A stretch of 40,275 nucleotides of DNA from Paludibacteraceae bacterium (lineage in GTDB: Bacteria > Bacteroidota > Bacteroidia > Bacteroidales > Paludibacteraceae). Numbering within the stretch: the stretch's first letter is position 1; each line of letters opens with the position of its first letter. The stretch is from NCBI GenBank assembly GCA_017478725.1, contig JAFVDD010000016.1, positions 1-40,275 on the forward strand, given 5' to 3'. Under the pieces are notes generated by a model. It saw only the letters and a program-made list of their open reading frames with translations. It was not told the DNA's origin and made no database searches. The translations under genes and the position numbers were made by a program. Below, one piece after another: positions 31,507 to 40,222 of the stretch.

Positions 31507-32481
31507 ATGATATTGGATTATATAACATGGGATGTTGACCCGATCCTGATACATTTCGGGGATGGCGGAATACGCTGGTATGGTTTGCTATGGGCGATCG
31601 GCCTGTATATATGCTGGGCGGTCAACGAACGGATGTACAAACGTGAGCACTGTCCCGCCGAATGGCCGGACCAGATGTTCTTCTGGATGGCGGCAGGTGT
31701 GATCATTGGTGCGCGGCTCGGGCATTGCTGGTTCTACGAGTGGCATGACGTGACGCTGCCCGGCATGGCGCGTTACTGCGAGTATATGCGTATTTCAACA
31801 GAGCCCTGGCATTTGTTCGGCTGGGAATTCAACTACCGCAATCCGTATATCGAGCACCCGCTGATGCTGCTCAAGATATGGGAGGGCGGGCTTTCGAGCC
31901 ACGGCGGCGCTATCGGACTCATTACCGCGGCTATATTGCTGAACAAATACCGCTTCAGCCGCTACCCTCAGTTCCAAACGAGCTGGCTGTGGATACTCGA
32001 CCGCCTTTGCGTAGGCGTATGTTTCACCGCCATGCTTATCCGTTTCGGCAACCTCATGAATAGCGAGATATACGGCGGCCCTACCGACCTGCCGTGGGGA
32101 TTCATCTTCGTTCGTGACGGACAGACCGTTCCCTGTCACCCCACACAGATATACGAAATGCTCTATTGCCTTGTGGCTCTTGCCGTTACGTGGCCGCTCT
32201 ACTGGCACACCGACGCCCGACGCCGCGAAGGACTGCTGCTGGGCATATTCCTGGAAATAGTGTTTGTTACGCGTTTCCTGCTGGAGTTTATCAAGAACGA
32301 CCAGGAGGCTTTCGAGGCAGGCCACATACTCAACATGGGGCAACTGCTCAGCATCCCGTTCATCATTCTCGGTATATACCTTATTATACGCGCGCATAAG
32401 AGACCGTTGCTGCCTGTGGTGGAAACACAACCGGAAAGTCTGGACCCGAAGTATCGGGAAAATAAGAAAATGAGCAAATGA
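31507..32481 (+). CDS. lgt: Phosphatidylglycerol-prolipoprotein diacylglyceryl transferase
   Basis: Inner-membrane enzyme that attaches diacylglycerol to the lipobox cysteine of prolipoproteins, which this genome clearly has. 324 residues with about seven helices. Recognised segments: IRWYGLLWAIGLYICW, GARLGHCWFYEW, GLSSHGGAIGLI, the Lgt signature RFGNLMNSEIYGGPTDLPWG, and HPTQIYE. The C-terminal tail (after about 300) is extended and its last codons lie in an AAATGA-type octamer array that also contains the fmt start; the stop overlaps fmt by four bases (ATGA). Confidence 0.97.
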   Translation: MILDYITWDVDPILIHFGDGGIRWYGLLWAIGLYICWAVNERMYKREHCPAEWPDQMFFWMAAGVIIGARLGHCWFYEWHDVTLPGMARYCEYMRISTEPWHLFGWEFNYRNPYIEHPLMLLKIWEGGLSSHGGAIGLITAAILLNKYRFSRYPQFQTSWLWILDRLCVGVCFTAMLIRFGNLMNSEIYGGPTDLPWGFIFVRDGQTVPCHPTQIYEMLYCLVALAVTWPLYWHTDARRREGLLLGIFLEIVFVTRFLLEFIKNDQEAFEAGHILNMGQLLSIPFIILGIYLIIRAHKRPLLPVVETQPESLDPKYRENKKMSK

Positions 32482-32487
32482 CCAAAC
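32456..32487. repeat. AAATGA-type octamers at the lgt-fmt junction
   Basis: gggaaaat, aagaaaat, gagcaaat, gaccaaac: four 8-bp units that contain the lgt stop and the fmt start. Confidence 0.5.
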
Positions 32488-33416
32488 AAGATTTACGAAT
32501 CATATTCTTAGGTACGCCGGAGTTTGCTACGGCGAGCCTGCGTGCTTTGGTAGAAGGCGGCTACAACGTGGTTGCCGTAGTTACCATGCCCGACAAACCG
32601 GCAGGACGAGGCCATCAGCTCCAGTTCTCGGATGTCAAGAAATACGCGCTCTCGGTCGGTCTGCCAGTTCTGCAACCGGAGAGACTGAAGGACGAAGCGT
32701 TCGTTGAGCAACTGCGTTCTTATCACGCCGACCTGCAAATAGTGGTGGCATTCCGTATGCTGCCCGAAATCGTTTGGGCGATGCCGCGCCTGGGCACATT
32801 CAACCTGCACGCATCGCTTCTGCCCCAATACCGCGGAGCCGCACCGATCAACTGGGCGGTTATCAACGGCGACAAAGAGACCGGCGCGACAACTTTCATG
32901 CTCAAGCATGAGATCGACACTGGCAATCTGATTTTGCAGGAGCGGATACCTGTCGGCGAAGACGAGAATGTCGGTTCTGTTCACGACCGGCTGATGGAGA
33001 TGGGCACCAGCCTCGTCACCCGGACAGTGGATATGATCATTGACTGCGAGAACAATGGCACGCCGCTGCCCACCACTCCGCAACCGGACATAACCGAACT
33101 GCGTCCGGCGCCCAAACTCTTCAAAGAGACCTGCGAGATTCATTTCGACAGAATGACCGCCGACGAAGTACATAATTTCGTCCGCGGCTTGAGTCCCTAC
33201 CCTGCCGCATGGGCCAATCTGACCATCAACGGGCAATATTTTGAGAATGTCAAGATTTATAGGGTGGAAGCCGTCAGCTGTCAGAACTCAGCCGCCAGCC
33301 GTCAGCCGGCAGAGATTCTTATCCCCTGCCGCGAGGGTGCTGTGCGCATCCTTGAACTGCAAGCACCCGGCAAGAAACGCATGGACGCAAAATCGTTCCT
33401 GAATGGATTACATTAA
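32478..33416 (+). CDS. fmt: Methionyl-tRNA formyltransferase
   Basis: Formylates initiator Met-tRNA using 10-formyltetrahydrofolate. 312 residues. N-terminal domain: FLGTPEFATASLRAL, FNLHASLLPQYRGAAPINWAV with the catalytic Asn-His, and the HEIDTGNLI loop. The C-terminal OB-like domain has GLSPYPAAW. Residues about 265-278 (VEAVSCQNSAASRQPAE region) are coded by six heptamers at 33270-33311, an in-frame repeat insertion. It starts within the lgt stop (4-base overlap) and its own 3' end overlaps the HD-domain gene by 14 bases. Confidence 0.97.
   Translation: MTKQDLRIIFLGTPEFATASLRALVEGGYNVVAVVTMPDKPAGRGHQLQFSDVKKYALSVGLPVLQPERLKDEAFVEQLRSYHADLQIVVAFRMLPEIVWAMPRLGTFNLHASLLPQYRGAAPINWAVINGDKETGATTFMLKHEIDTGNLILQERIPVGEDENVGSVHDRLMEMGTSLVTRTVDMIIDCENNGTPLPTTPQPDITELRPAPKLFKETCEIHFDRMTADEVHNFVRGLSPYPAAWANLTINGQYFENVKIYRVEAVSCQNSAASRQPAEILIPCREGAVRILELQAPGKKRMDAKSFLNGLH
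33270..33311 (+). repeat. Heptamer array inside fmt
   Basis: gccgtca, gctgtca, gaactca, gccgcca, gccgtca, gccggca: six 7-bp units, the reverse complement form of the TGACGGC family, read in frame as AVSCQNSAASRQPA. Confidence 0.8.
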
Positions 33417-33951
33417 GCTCATAGACAAGTACTACGCCGGCCAGCCGGAGTTGCGACATATACTGGTGACACATAGCCGCCAGGTGGCAGACCGTGCCTT
33501 AGCCGTCCTTGATGCCCACCCGCAATGGGAAGCCGAGGGATGGGTGGACCGCACGTTTGTAGAAGAGGCCGCTATGCTTCACGACATCGGTATTATCTAT
33601 TGCAACGCACCGAAAATATACTGCAACGGTCCTCACCTGTATATCGAGCACGGCTATCTGGGTGCCGAACTGCTACGGGCGGAAGGGCTGCCCAAGCATG
33701 CGCTGGTAGCCGAACGGCATACGGGAACAGGAATCACCATTGACCAGATTGAGCGCGACGAATTGCCGATACCCGAGCGCAACTATTGCCCGCAGACGAT
33801 TGAAGAGAAAGTGATCTGCTACGCCGACAAATTCTATTCGAAAAGCCACCTCGGCGAAGAAGTGGCTCTCGACAAAATCAAGTATAACATCTGGAAATAC
33901 GGCTCCGAGGCTTTCCAGCGCTGGCAGGAGCTGGTTGCACTCTGCGGCTGA
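33403..33951 (+). CDS. HD-domain phosphohydrolase-like protein
   Basis: A 182-residue soluble protein. The metal site of the HD superfamily is visible as an early H (THSRQVADRAL) and H-D in EEAAMLHDIGIIYC, with later histidines (IEHGYLGAELL; ERHTGTGI) and an aspartate in CYADKFYSK. Small proteins of this type are predicted metal-dependent phosphohydrolases, some acting on nucleotides; the substrate here is unknown. It overlaps fmt by 14 bases, which suggests coupled translation. Its TGA stop lies in the first unit of the heptamer array 33947-33978. Confidence 0.88.
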   Translation: MDYIKLIDKYYAGQPELRHILVTHSRQVADRALAVLDAHPQWEAEGWVDRTFVEEAAMLHDIGIIYCNAPKIYCNGPHLYIEHGYLGAELLRAEGLPKHALVAERHTGTGITIDQIERDELPIPERNYCPQTIEEKVICYADKFYSKSHLGEEVALDKIKYNIWKYGSEAFQRWQELVALCG

Positions 33952-33978
33952 ATGCTGATAGCTGATGGCTGACGGCTA
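33947..33978. repeat. Heptamer array between two convergent stop codons
   Basis: ggctgaa, then gctgata, gctgatg, gctgacg, gctaccg. The TGA of the HD gene (33949-33951) and the TAG of the minus-strand DUF3078 gene (33976-33978) both lie in array units. Confidence 0.85.
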
Positions 33979-35172
33979 CCGGAACTTATGCGCAAAACCG
34001 ATTGAGATCATTTCGCGGAACTGTATCTTGGCATGATTGTCGCCCGACATGATAACCGACGAATCATAGCGCGGATGGATGATTGCCCGGGCAGAGAAGA
34101 AGCGGTTGATGATAAAATCACAGTTTATTTCCAGATCCAGTTCCACATGGTGATAGTTGGTGTACATATAGAACTTGCCGTCCAACTGCACCTCACGCAC
34201 AGGTTTCCATTTATATTCCACACGCACACTGCTACCGATGTTATGCTGTGTGCGCTGGCCAAGCTCCAGACCATAGTCGGTCGCCAGCACATGCACGGTG
34301 TCGTTCACATGGATCAGTTTGTACGCCAGCGGTGAGACCGATATACTCAAATCCTTGACAGGCTTGAAATCCACACCCACTGCGGCATTGAAACGCAACG
34401 GTGAGAACGGAGCCGATTTCATCTCCATGGAGTTGGATTTATAGGTCGGCAGAAAGCGCGTCTCAAACTCCGCGGAGACGGATGCAAAGATTTTGGGCAC
34501 CACCCTGAGGTTCGCTTTGCTGTACAAGCGGAACATATCATCGGTGGTGTTCACCTTATGGAGCGTATCGGCCGAGACCGTTGAACCGCCCATCCGCCAT
34601 TCGCCCGTATTCTCCCATGTAAAGCGGTCAGAGATATAATTGACCTGCCCTTTGGCTATACCCATTGCCGCAAAACTGGACGAACCGCCTTGGTACCAGT
34701 TAGGCGTGACATAGTTCTGGGTAACCTGCACCATCACAGTCGCTTCCTTGCGCCACGGCGTTTTCATGTTGCGGATAGCACGCAGAACATCATTGCGGTC
34801 CTCTACCTCGTCTTTTATCCATGATTTCTCGATCTCTATAGTAGGTATCTTGTTTTCTACCACCTCGCGGAACTGTGCGTTCATCACACGGATGGAGTCA
34901 ATCCGCGCTTCTTCGCGCTGGAGCGAGTCAATGAGCATCTGCTCCTCGGGCGTGAGCGCATAAGCGCTGTCGCCTTCATGCAGCTCGACGCTCTGCTTGT
35001 TCACCAGATCCAGCAGCAGCAGATCTATATCTGCCGTACCTCGCTGTTCATTCAGCCGGAAGGTGTCCGGATGCAGGCGTACCACCTCCGGTACAGAATC
35101 CGTTTGCGCCGCCAGATGGGTGGCGGCGCAAAGAACTGTCAGTACTATGTAGAGAAACTTAAATTCCCGCAT
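33976..35172 (-). CDS. DUF3078-like outer-membrane protein (second copy)
   Basis: 398 residues with a signal peptide ([23 protein letters not shown]), an N-terminal periplasmic part rich in charged residues (about 24-140, possibly helical), and a C-terminal beta-barrel-like half. The barrel part has [21 protein letters not shown], the same NW-x-GG hallmark as the DUF3078 protein at 18068-19249, and ends in FAHKFR with an aromatic near the C-terminus. The start codon overlaps the secA 3' end by 14 bases, so its translation is probably coupled to SecA. Transport function unknown. Confidence 0.83.
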   Translation of the reverse strand: MREFKFLYIVLTVLCAATHLAAQTDSVPEVVRLHPDTFRLNEQRGTADIDLLLLDLVNKQSVELHEGDSAYALTPEEQMLIDSLQREEARIDSIRVMNAQFREVVENKIPTIEIEKSWIKDEVEDRNDVLRAIRNMKTPWRKEATVMVQVTQNYVTPNWYQGGSSSFAAMGIAKGQVNYISDRFTWENTGEWRMGGSTVSADTLHKVNTTDDMFRLYSKANLRVVPKIFASVSAEFETRFLPTYKSNSMEMKSAPFSPLRFNAAVGVDFKPVKDLSISVSPLAYKLIHVNDTVHVLATDYGLELGQRTQHNIGSSVRVEYKWKPVREVQLDGKFYMYTNYHHVELDLEINCDFIINRFFSARAIIHPRYDSSVIMSGDNHAKIQFREMISIGFAHKFR

Positions 35173-38100
35173 TCAGTTTACCGTGGCATTGTTTGTATTT
35201 CTTGCCGCTGCCGCATGGGCAAGGATCGTTCGGACGCGGTTTTTTGTCCACATGAATAGGCTCCGGGCGGGCATTCTCGCGTGTATCTCTGCCTGCTGCC
35301 GCAGCTGCACCGGAAGCCTGAGCCGCCTGCTGCACCGCATCTTTCTGCGTGCGGTAACGGCTGTAGTCCATTCGCCGCTGCTGCTGCGCCTGCTGTACAC
35401 GGTCGGGCTCCTGCGTATGGATCTGACCGCGAAGGAGAATAGCTATCGCACGGCGGTTGAGATTGTCCAGCATGCCCTTGAAGATATTGAACGACTCCAG
35501 CTTGTAAATCAACAGCGGGTCTTTCTGCTCGTACGAAGCGTTCTGCACACTCTGTTTCAGATCGTCCAACTGACGCAGATGCTCTTTCCATTCGTCGTCG
35601 ATGACGAAAAGCAGCATTCGCTTCTCAAACTCCTTCACCACCTCCTTGCAATGTGTCTCAGCCGCAGCCTTCAGGTTGACGGCGATGTTATAGACACGCT
35701 TGCCGTCGGTGATAGGAATGAGGATATTCTCATACATCTGGCCTTTGGTCTCAAATACCTGCTGGATGGTCGGGTCAGCCACTTGCATCAGTTTGTCCAT
35801 ACGGCGTTTGAAGCTTTCCAGCGCCGCCTCAGCCAGTTTGTCGCTCAACTCCTGACGTCTGCCACGGCTGAACTCTTCCTCGTCGTACGGCAGCTCGATA
35901 GCAAAGGTCTGCAGCGCATCGGCTTTCAGTCCTTCGTAATCGGCGGCAGACTTGGCATCAGCTACGATATTCTCTGCAATCTCAAAGATCATATTCGTAA
36001 TATCCACGCCGATGCGCTCTCCCATGAGGGCGTGACGACGTTTGCCGTAAATGAGGTTACGCTGCTGGTTCATCACATCGTCATACTCGATCAAGCGCTT
36101 GCGGATACCGAAGTTGTTCTCCTCCACTTTCTTCTGCGCACGCTCGATACTGCTGGATATCATCGAGTGCTCGATCATCTCGCCCTCCTGGAATCCCATA
36201 CGGTCCATGACGCTGGCTATACGCTCGGAGCCGAACATGCGCATCAGGTCATCCTCCAGCGATACATAGAATACCGAACTGCCCGGGTCGCCCTGACGTC
36301 CGGCACGACCGCGCAGCTGCCTGTCCACACGGCGGCTCTCATGCCGCTCGGTACCGATGATAGCCAGACCGCCTGCTTCCTTCACTTCGGGCGTCAGTTT
36401 GATATCCGTACCACGACCTGCCATGTTCGTCGCGATAGTCACTACGCCCGGACGACCGGCTTCGGCTACTATCTGCGCCTCCTGCTGGTGAAGTTTGGCG
36501 TTCAAGACGTTGTGCTTGATCTTGCGGAGGTTCAGCATGCGGCTGAGCAACTCGCTTATCTCCACGCTTGTGGTACCCACCAGCACCGGACGGCCCTGAT
36601 TGACCATGCTCACCACCTCGTCGATAACCGCATTGTATTTCTCGCGTTTGGTGCGATAAATACGGTCGTTCATATCGTTGCGGGCGATAGGTTTGTTGGT
36701 CGGGATAACCACTACATCCAGTTTGTAGATGTTCCAGAACTCACCCGCCTCGGTCTCTGCTGTACCGGTCATACCGGCGAGTTTGTTGTACATACGGAAA
36801 TAGTTCTGCAGCGTGATGGTGGCAAAAGTCTGTGTTGCGCCTTCTACTTTCACGTTCTCCTTAGCTTCCACAGCCTGATGCAGTCCGTCCGACCAGCGGC
36901 GGCCCTCCATCACACGACCCGTCTGCTCATCTACGATCTTCACCTCGCCGCCGTCGATGATGTAATCGACATCTTTCTCAAACAGCGTATAAGCTTTCAG
37001 CAACTGATGAACGGTGTGCACGCGCTCGCTCTTGATACTGTAGTTGGTCAGAATATCGTCTTTCTTCTGCTGCGCTTCTTCGGCTGATAGCTGACGGCTG
37101 ACAACTGATTGCTCCACCTCCGCCATCTCGCTTCCCACATCCGGCAGCACAAAGAAATTCGGGTCGTCGGTTGTACCCGTAAGGGCGTCAATACCCTTGT
37201 CGGTCAACTCAATCGACTTGTTCTTCTCGTCAATCACGAAATAGAGTTCGTCGGTAGCGATGTGCATGTTTTTCTCGTTCTCCTGCAGGTAGAACTCCTC
37301 GGTTTTCTGCATCCGCACTTTCACGCCCGGTTCGCTCAGGTACTTGATCAGCGCCTTGCTTTTCGGCATACCCTTGAACGAACGGAACAAAGCCAGTTCG
37401 CCTGCCTCACGCTCTTTCTCGTCGGCGGAATCCATCTTCGCTTTCGCCTCCGCCAACAGTTTGGTGGTCAGCGTCGTCTGCTGGCGGACCAGCGAAGCTA
37501 CGCGGTCCTTGTATTCGTCGAACATCTGATCCTCGCCGCGGGGCACCGGACCGCTGATGATAAGCGGCGTACGGGCATCGTCGATCAGCACGGAGTCCAC
37601 CTCATCGACGATAGCATAGTTGTGTCCACGCTGTACCAGATCGAGCGGCGAGGTAGCCATGTTATCACGCAGGTAGTCAAAGCCGAACTCGTTGTTGGTA
37701 CCGAAAGTGATATCACAGGCATAAGCCTTGCGGCGCTCGTCGGAGTTAGGACGGTGCTTGTCGATGCAATCCACGGTCAGACCAAGGAACATATAGATCG
37801 GGCCGTTCCACTCGCTATCACGTTTGGCAAGGTAATCGTTCACCGTCACTACGTGAACTCCTTCGTGCGTCAGGGCGTTCAGGTAAACCGGCAGCGTAGC
37901 CACCAGTGTTTTTCCTTCGCCCGTTGCCATCTCGGCAATCTTGCCCTGATGCAGAACCACGCCGCCGAACAGCTGCACGTCGTAGTGAATCATATCCCAG
38001 GTGATCTCGTTGCCACCCGCCATCCAGTGGTTGTGATAGCGGGCTATCAGCTTTGAGCTTTCAGTATTCAGTCCGTCTGATGGCTGATGGCTGATAGCTG

Positions 38101-38560
38101 ACGGCTCTTCAATTATCTCCACGAAATCGAAACGGGGATCGGCTGCCAGATTCTTGTCCATTTCGGTCGCCGTCACCTCCACTGTCTCGTTTTGGGCGAA
38201 ACGGCGGGCAGTCGATTTGACGATAGCATAAGCCTCGGGAAGAATCTCATTGAGCACTTTCTCATACACCTCTTTGATTTCCTTCTCCAGTTTGTCCACG
38301 TCGTTGTAAATCTTCTCACGCTGCTCGATCGGCGTCCCTTCTATCGAGGCCTTCAAACGGCTGATTTCTGATTTCTGACGGCTGACAGCTTCCTGCAACT
38401 TGTCCATCAGCGCCCAACTATGCGCGCGCAGTTCATCGTTGCTCAATTGGTCAATCACCTCGTATTGCGCCTTGATTTGCTCTACGAGCGGCTGGATAGC
38501 ACGCATATCTTTCTGCGCCTTGTTGCCGAACAGTTTGGTAATAAATTCTACAAAATTCAT
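35159..38560 (-). CDS. secA: Preprotein translocase ATPase SecA
   Basis: The motor that drives unfolded preproteins through SecYEG. 1133 residues, in the long range seen in Bacteroidota. Walker A is [14 protein letters not shown] (about 211-224), the DEAD-type motif [20 protein letters not shown], helicase motifs [12 protein letters not shown] and [12 protein letters not shown], and a zinc-binding C-terminus [15 protein letters not shown]. Three stretches are coded by 7-bp repeats and look inserted: residues about 56-67 ([10 protein letters not shown]), 151-171 ([19 protein letters not shown]) and 484-493 (VVSRQLSAE). All lie in segments that vary between species, so function is presumably kept. 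Promoter at 38622-38654; a TTTAACAA octamer array lies in the leader. Confidence 0.98.
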   Translation of the reverse strand: MNFVEFITKLFGNKAQKDMRAIQPLVEQIKAQYEVIDQLSNDELRAHSWALMDKLQEAVSRQKSEISRLKASIEGTPIEQREKIYNDVDKLEKEIKEVYEKVLNEILPEAYAIVKSTARRFAQNETVEVTATEMDKNLAADPRFDFVEIIEEPSAISHQPSDGLNTESSKLIARYHNHWMAGGNEITWDMIHYDVQLFGGVVLHQGKIAEMATGEGKTLVATLPVYLNALTHEGVHVVTVNDYLAKRDSEWNGPIYMFLGLTVDCIDKHRPNSDERRKAYACDITFGTNNEFGFDYLRDNMATSPLDLVQRGHNYAIVDEVDSVLIDDARTPLIISGPVPRGEDQMFDEYKDRVASLVRQQTTLTTKLLAEAKAKMDSADEKEREAGELALFRSFKGMPKSKALIKYLSEPGVKVRMQKTEEFYLQENEKNMHIATDELYFVIDEKNKSIELTDKGIDALTGTTDDPNFFVLPDVGSEMAEVEQSVVSRQLSAEEAQQKKDDILTNYSIKSERVHTVHQLLKAYTLFEKDVDYIIDGGEVKIVDEQTGRVMEGRRWSDGLHQAVEAKENVKVEGATQTFATITLQNYFRMYNKLAGMTGTAETEAGEFWNIYKLDVVVIPTNKPIARNDMNDRIYRTKREKYNAVIDEVVSMVNQGRPVLVGTTSVEISELLSRMLNLRKIKHNVLNAKLHQQEAQIVAEAGRPGVVTIATNMAGRGTDIKLTPEVKEAGGLAIIGTERHESRRVDRQLRGRAGRQGDPGSSVFYVSLEDDLMRMFGSERIASVMDRMGFQEGEMIEHSMISSSIERAQKKVEENNFGIRKRLIEYDDVMNQQRNLIYGKRRHALMGERIGVDITNMIFEIAENIVADAKSAADYEGLKADALQTFAIELPYDEEEFSRGRRQELSDKLAEAALESFKRRMDKLMQVADPTIQQVFETKGQMYENILIPITDGKRVYNIAVNLKAAAETHCKEVVKEFEKRMLLFVIDDEWKEHLRQLDDLKQSVQNASYEQKDPLLIYKLESFNIFKGMLDNLNRRAIAILLRGQIHTQEPDRVQQAQQQRRMDYSRYRTQKDAVQQAAQASGAAAAAGRDTRENARPEPIHVDKKPRPNDPCPCGSGKKYKQCHGKLNAGI
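37083..37110 (-). repeat. Heptamer insertion 3 in secA
   Basis: gctgata, gctgacg, gctgaca, actgatt; coded on the minus strand as SVVSRQLSA. Confidence 0.8.
38049..38110 (-). repeat. Heptamer insertion 2 in secA
   Basis: agctttg, agctttc, agtattc, agtccgt, then ctgatgg-type units tctgatg, gctgatg, gctgata, gctgacg. About nine units, equal to 21 residues between the strand ending FVEIIEE and the conserved [17 protein letters not shown]. Confidence 0.75.
38361..38395 (-). repeat. Heptamer insertion 1 in secA
   Basis: ctgattt, ctgattt, ctgacgg, ctgacag, cttcctg: five units in the N-terminal helical region. Confidence 0.75.
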
Positions 38561-38570
38561 ATCTTGTTTC

Positions 38571-38602
38571 TAACAATTTAACAATTTAACGGTTTAATGT
38601 GC
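38571..38602. repeat. TAACAATT octamers in the secA leader
   Basis: taacaatt, taacaatt, taacggtt, taatgtgc immediately upstream of secA. Confidence 0.65.
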
Positions 38603-38621
38603 TTAGCACATAAAATGCGGT

Positions 38622-38654
38622 GCAAAATTACAAAAAAAAATCCATATATGCAAA
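38622..38654 (-). promoter_or_regulatory. secA promoter
   Basis: Minus strand: TTTG (38651-38654), 20 bases, TAATTTTG (38623-38630). Leader of about 55 bases. Confidence 0.75.
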
Positions 38655-38670
38655 TACAAAATGCATACCG

Positions 38671-38696
38671 AAAGAAAAAACTGCCATTTTGGCAGC
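38671..38696 (-). terminator. Terminator after trpB
   Basis: Stem CTGCCA/TGGCAG with a 3-base loop, then TTTTTTCTTT on the minus strand. The plus side is also T-rich. Confidence 0.7.
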
Positions 38697-38733
38697 TTTT
38701 CCCTCTTTCTTTTAGCCTTTCTGAGCCCATGGC

Positions 38734-38780
38734 CGTGATAGCTGATAGCTGATGGCTGATAGCTGACGGCTGACAGCTTA
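38734..38780 (-). repeat. Heptamer array after trpB
   Basis: gctgata, gctgatg, gctgata, gctgacg, gctgaca, gcttacc. It ends in the trpB stop codon (38778-38780). Confidence 0.9.
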
Positions 38781-40118
38781 CCCCTTATATTCAAAATCCT
38801 GCAAATCGCCGTTCAGGAAACTGTCGTAGGCCGTCATGTCGATCAAGCCGTGACCGCTGAGGTTGAACAGAATAACCTTTTCCTCGCCGGTTTCTTTGCA
38901 TTTCTGAGCCTCGCGGATGGTGGCGGCTATGGCGTGGCAGCTCTCCGGCGCAGGGATGATACCCTCGGTCTGCGCAAACAGCATACCTGCCTTGAACGAC
39001 TCCAGCTGAGGTATATCCACGCCGCGCATCAGGCCGTCTTTGACCAGCTGGCTTACTATTGTTCCGGCGCCGTGGTAACGCAAACCGCCTGCGTGGATAT
39101 TGGCCGGCTTGAAATCATGGCCCAGCGTGAACATCGGCAGCAACGGCGTATAGCCTGCGCTGTCTCCGAAATCGTACTCAAACTTACCCTTCGTCAGTTT
39201 CGGGCAACTGCTCGGTTCCGCCGCAATAAAATCAATCTTGGGGGCTGATGGCTGATGGCTGACGGCTGAGAGCTGGTGTCTCATGAACGGAAACGCCAGA
39301 CCGCCGAAGTTGCTTCCTCCGCCGAAACAGGCTATCACGATGTCGGGATACTCGCCGGCTTTAGCCATCTGTTTTTCAGCCTCCAAACCGATGATAGTCT
39401 GATGCAGGCTCACATGGTTAAGCACCGAACCCAGCGTGTATTTGCAGTTGGGTGTGGTGGTGGCTAACTCAATAGCCTCGCTGATAGCCGTTCCTAAGGA
39501 ACCCGGGTGAAGCGGATCCTTGGTGATGATGTCTTTTCCCGCACGCGTACTCATCGAAGGCGAACCTTCCACAGTAGCGCCGAAGGTACGCATGATACTG
39601 CTGCGGTAGGGCTTTTGCTGCATGGATATTTTCACCTGATACACAGCACATTCCAGCCCGAAAGTCTTGGCGGCATAACTCAGCGCTGCGCCCCACTGGC
39701 CGGCACCTGTCTCCGTTGTCACGTTCGTCGTGCCTTCCTGCTTGCAGTAATAGCACTGCGGCAACGCGGAGTTGATCTTGTGCGAACCTAACGGATTAAC
39801 GCTCTCGTTCTTAAAATAAATATGCGCAGGCGTGCCTAACGCCTCTTCCAGCGCGTAGGCGCGTACCAGCGGAGTCGAGCGGTAGGATTTGTATCGCTCC
39901 AGCACCTCCGCAGGGATGTCGATCCATGCGTGCTCCTGGTCCAATTCCTGTTTGGCGCACTCGGCAGCAAAAATATGTGCCAGGTCATCCGCATTCAGCG
40001 GTTGCTTGGTGGCAGGATGAATAGGAGGCAGCGGTTTGTTGACCATCTCTGCCTGAATATTATACCACTGGCGAGGCAACTCATCCTCGTTCAGCAAAAA
40101 ACGTTTCTGTCTTTCCAT
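38778..40118 (-). CDS. trpB: Tryptophan synthase beta chain-like protein (TrpB2 type)
   Basis: A PLP enzyme that makes tryptophan from indole and serine. 446 residues, longer than the alpha-dependent TrpB1 and matching the TrpB2 group, whose N-terminal extension (LPRQWYNIQAEM, PLPPIHPATKQPL) is present. PLP lysine K114 in NPLGSHKINSALPQ, ETGAGQWGAALSYA, the phosphate loop CFGGGSNFGG and a C-terminal SGHGLIDM. No trpA or other trp gene is nearby, consistent with a stand-alone TrpB2 role such as indole salvage. Residues about 281-292 (LSAVSHQPSAP) are coded by heptamers at 39244-39278. Promoter at 40191-40222, terminator at 38671-38696, so it is probably monocistronic. Confidence 0.95.
   Translation of the reverse strand: MERQKRFLLNEDELPRQWYNIQAEMVNKPLPPIHPATKQPLNADDLAHIFAAECAKQELDQEHAWIDIPAEVLERYKSYRSTPLVRAYALEEALGTPAHIYFKNESVNPLGSHKINSALPQCYYCKQEGTTNVTTETGAGQWGAALSYAAKTFGLECAVYQVKISMQQKPYRSSIMRTFGATVEGSPSMSTRAGKDIITKDPLHPGSLGTAISEAIELATTTPNCKYTLGSVLNHVSLHQTIIGLEAEKQMAKAGEYPDIVIACFGGGSNFGGLAFPFMRHQLSAVSHQPSAPKIDFIAAEPSSCPKLTKGKFEYDFGDSAGYTPLLPMFTLGHDFKPANIHAGGLRYHGAGTIVSQLVKDGLMRGVDIPQLESFKAGMLFAQTEGIIPAPESCHAIAATIREAQKCKETGEEKVILFNLSGHGLIDMTAYDSFLNGDLQDFEYKG
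39244..39278 (-). repeat. Heptamer insertion in trpB
   Basis: gctgatg, gctgatg, gctgacg, gctgaga, gctggtg: five units read on the minus strand as HQLSAVSHQPSA, between the conserved GGLAFPFMR and DFIAAEPSSCP. Confidence 0.85.
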
Positions 40119-40190
40119 AAGTGAGTGATTTTATGTTTATGTTATTATACATTGTAGTATTATTTTCTGTTATTTTGCCAAAAAACGGCA

Positions 40191-40222
40191 CAAAGATACT
40201 ACAAAAATTTCATATCTGCAAA
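40191..40222 (-). promoter_or_regulatory. trpB promoter
   Basis: Minus strand: TTTG (40219-40222), exactly 20 bases, TATCTTTG (40191-40198). The start site would lie near 40184, giving a leader of about 65 bases. Nothing further is identifiable to the right edge. Confidence 0.75.
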
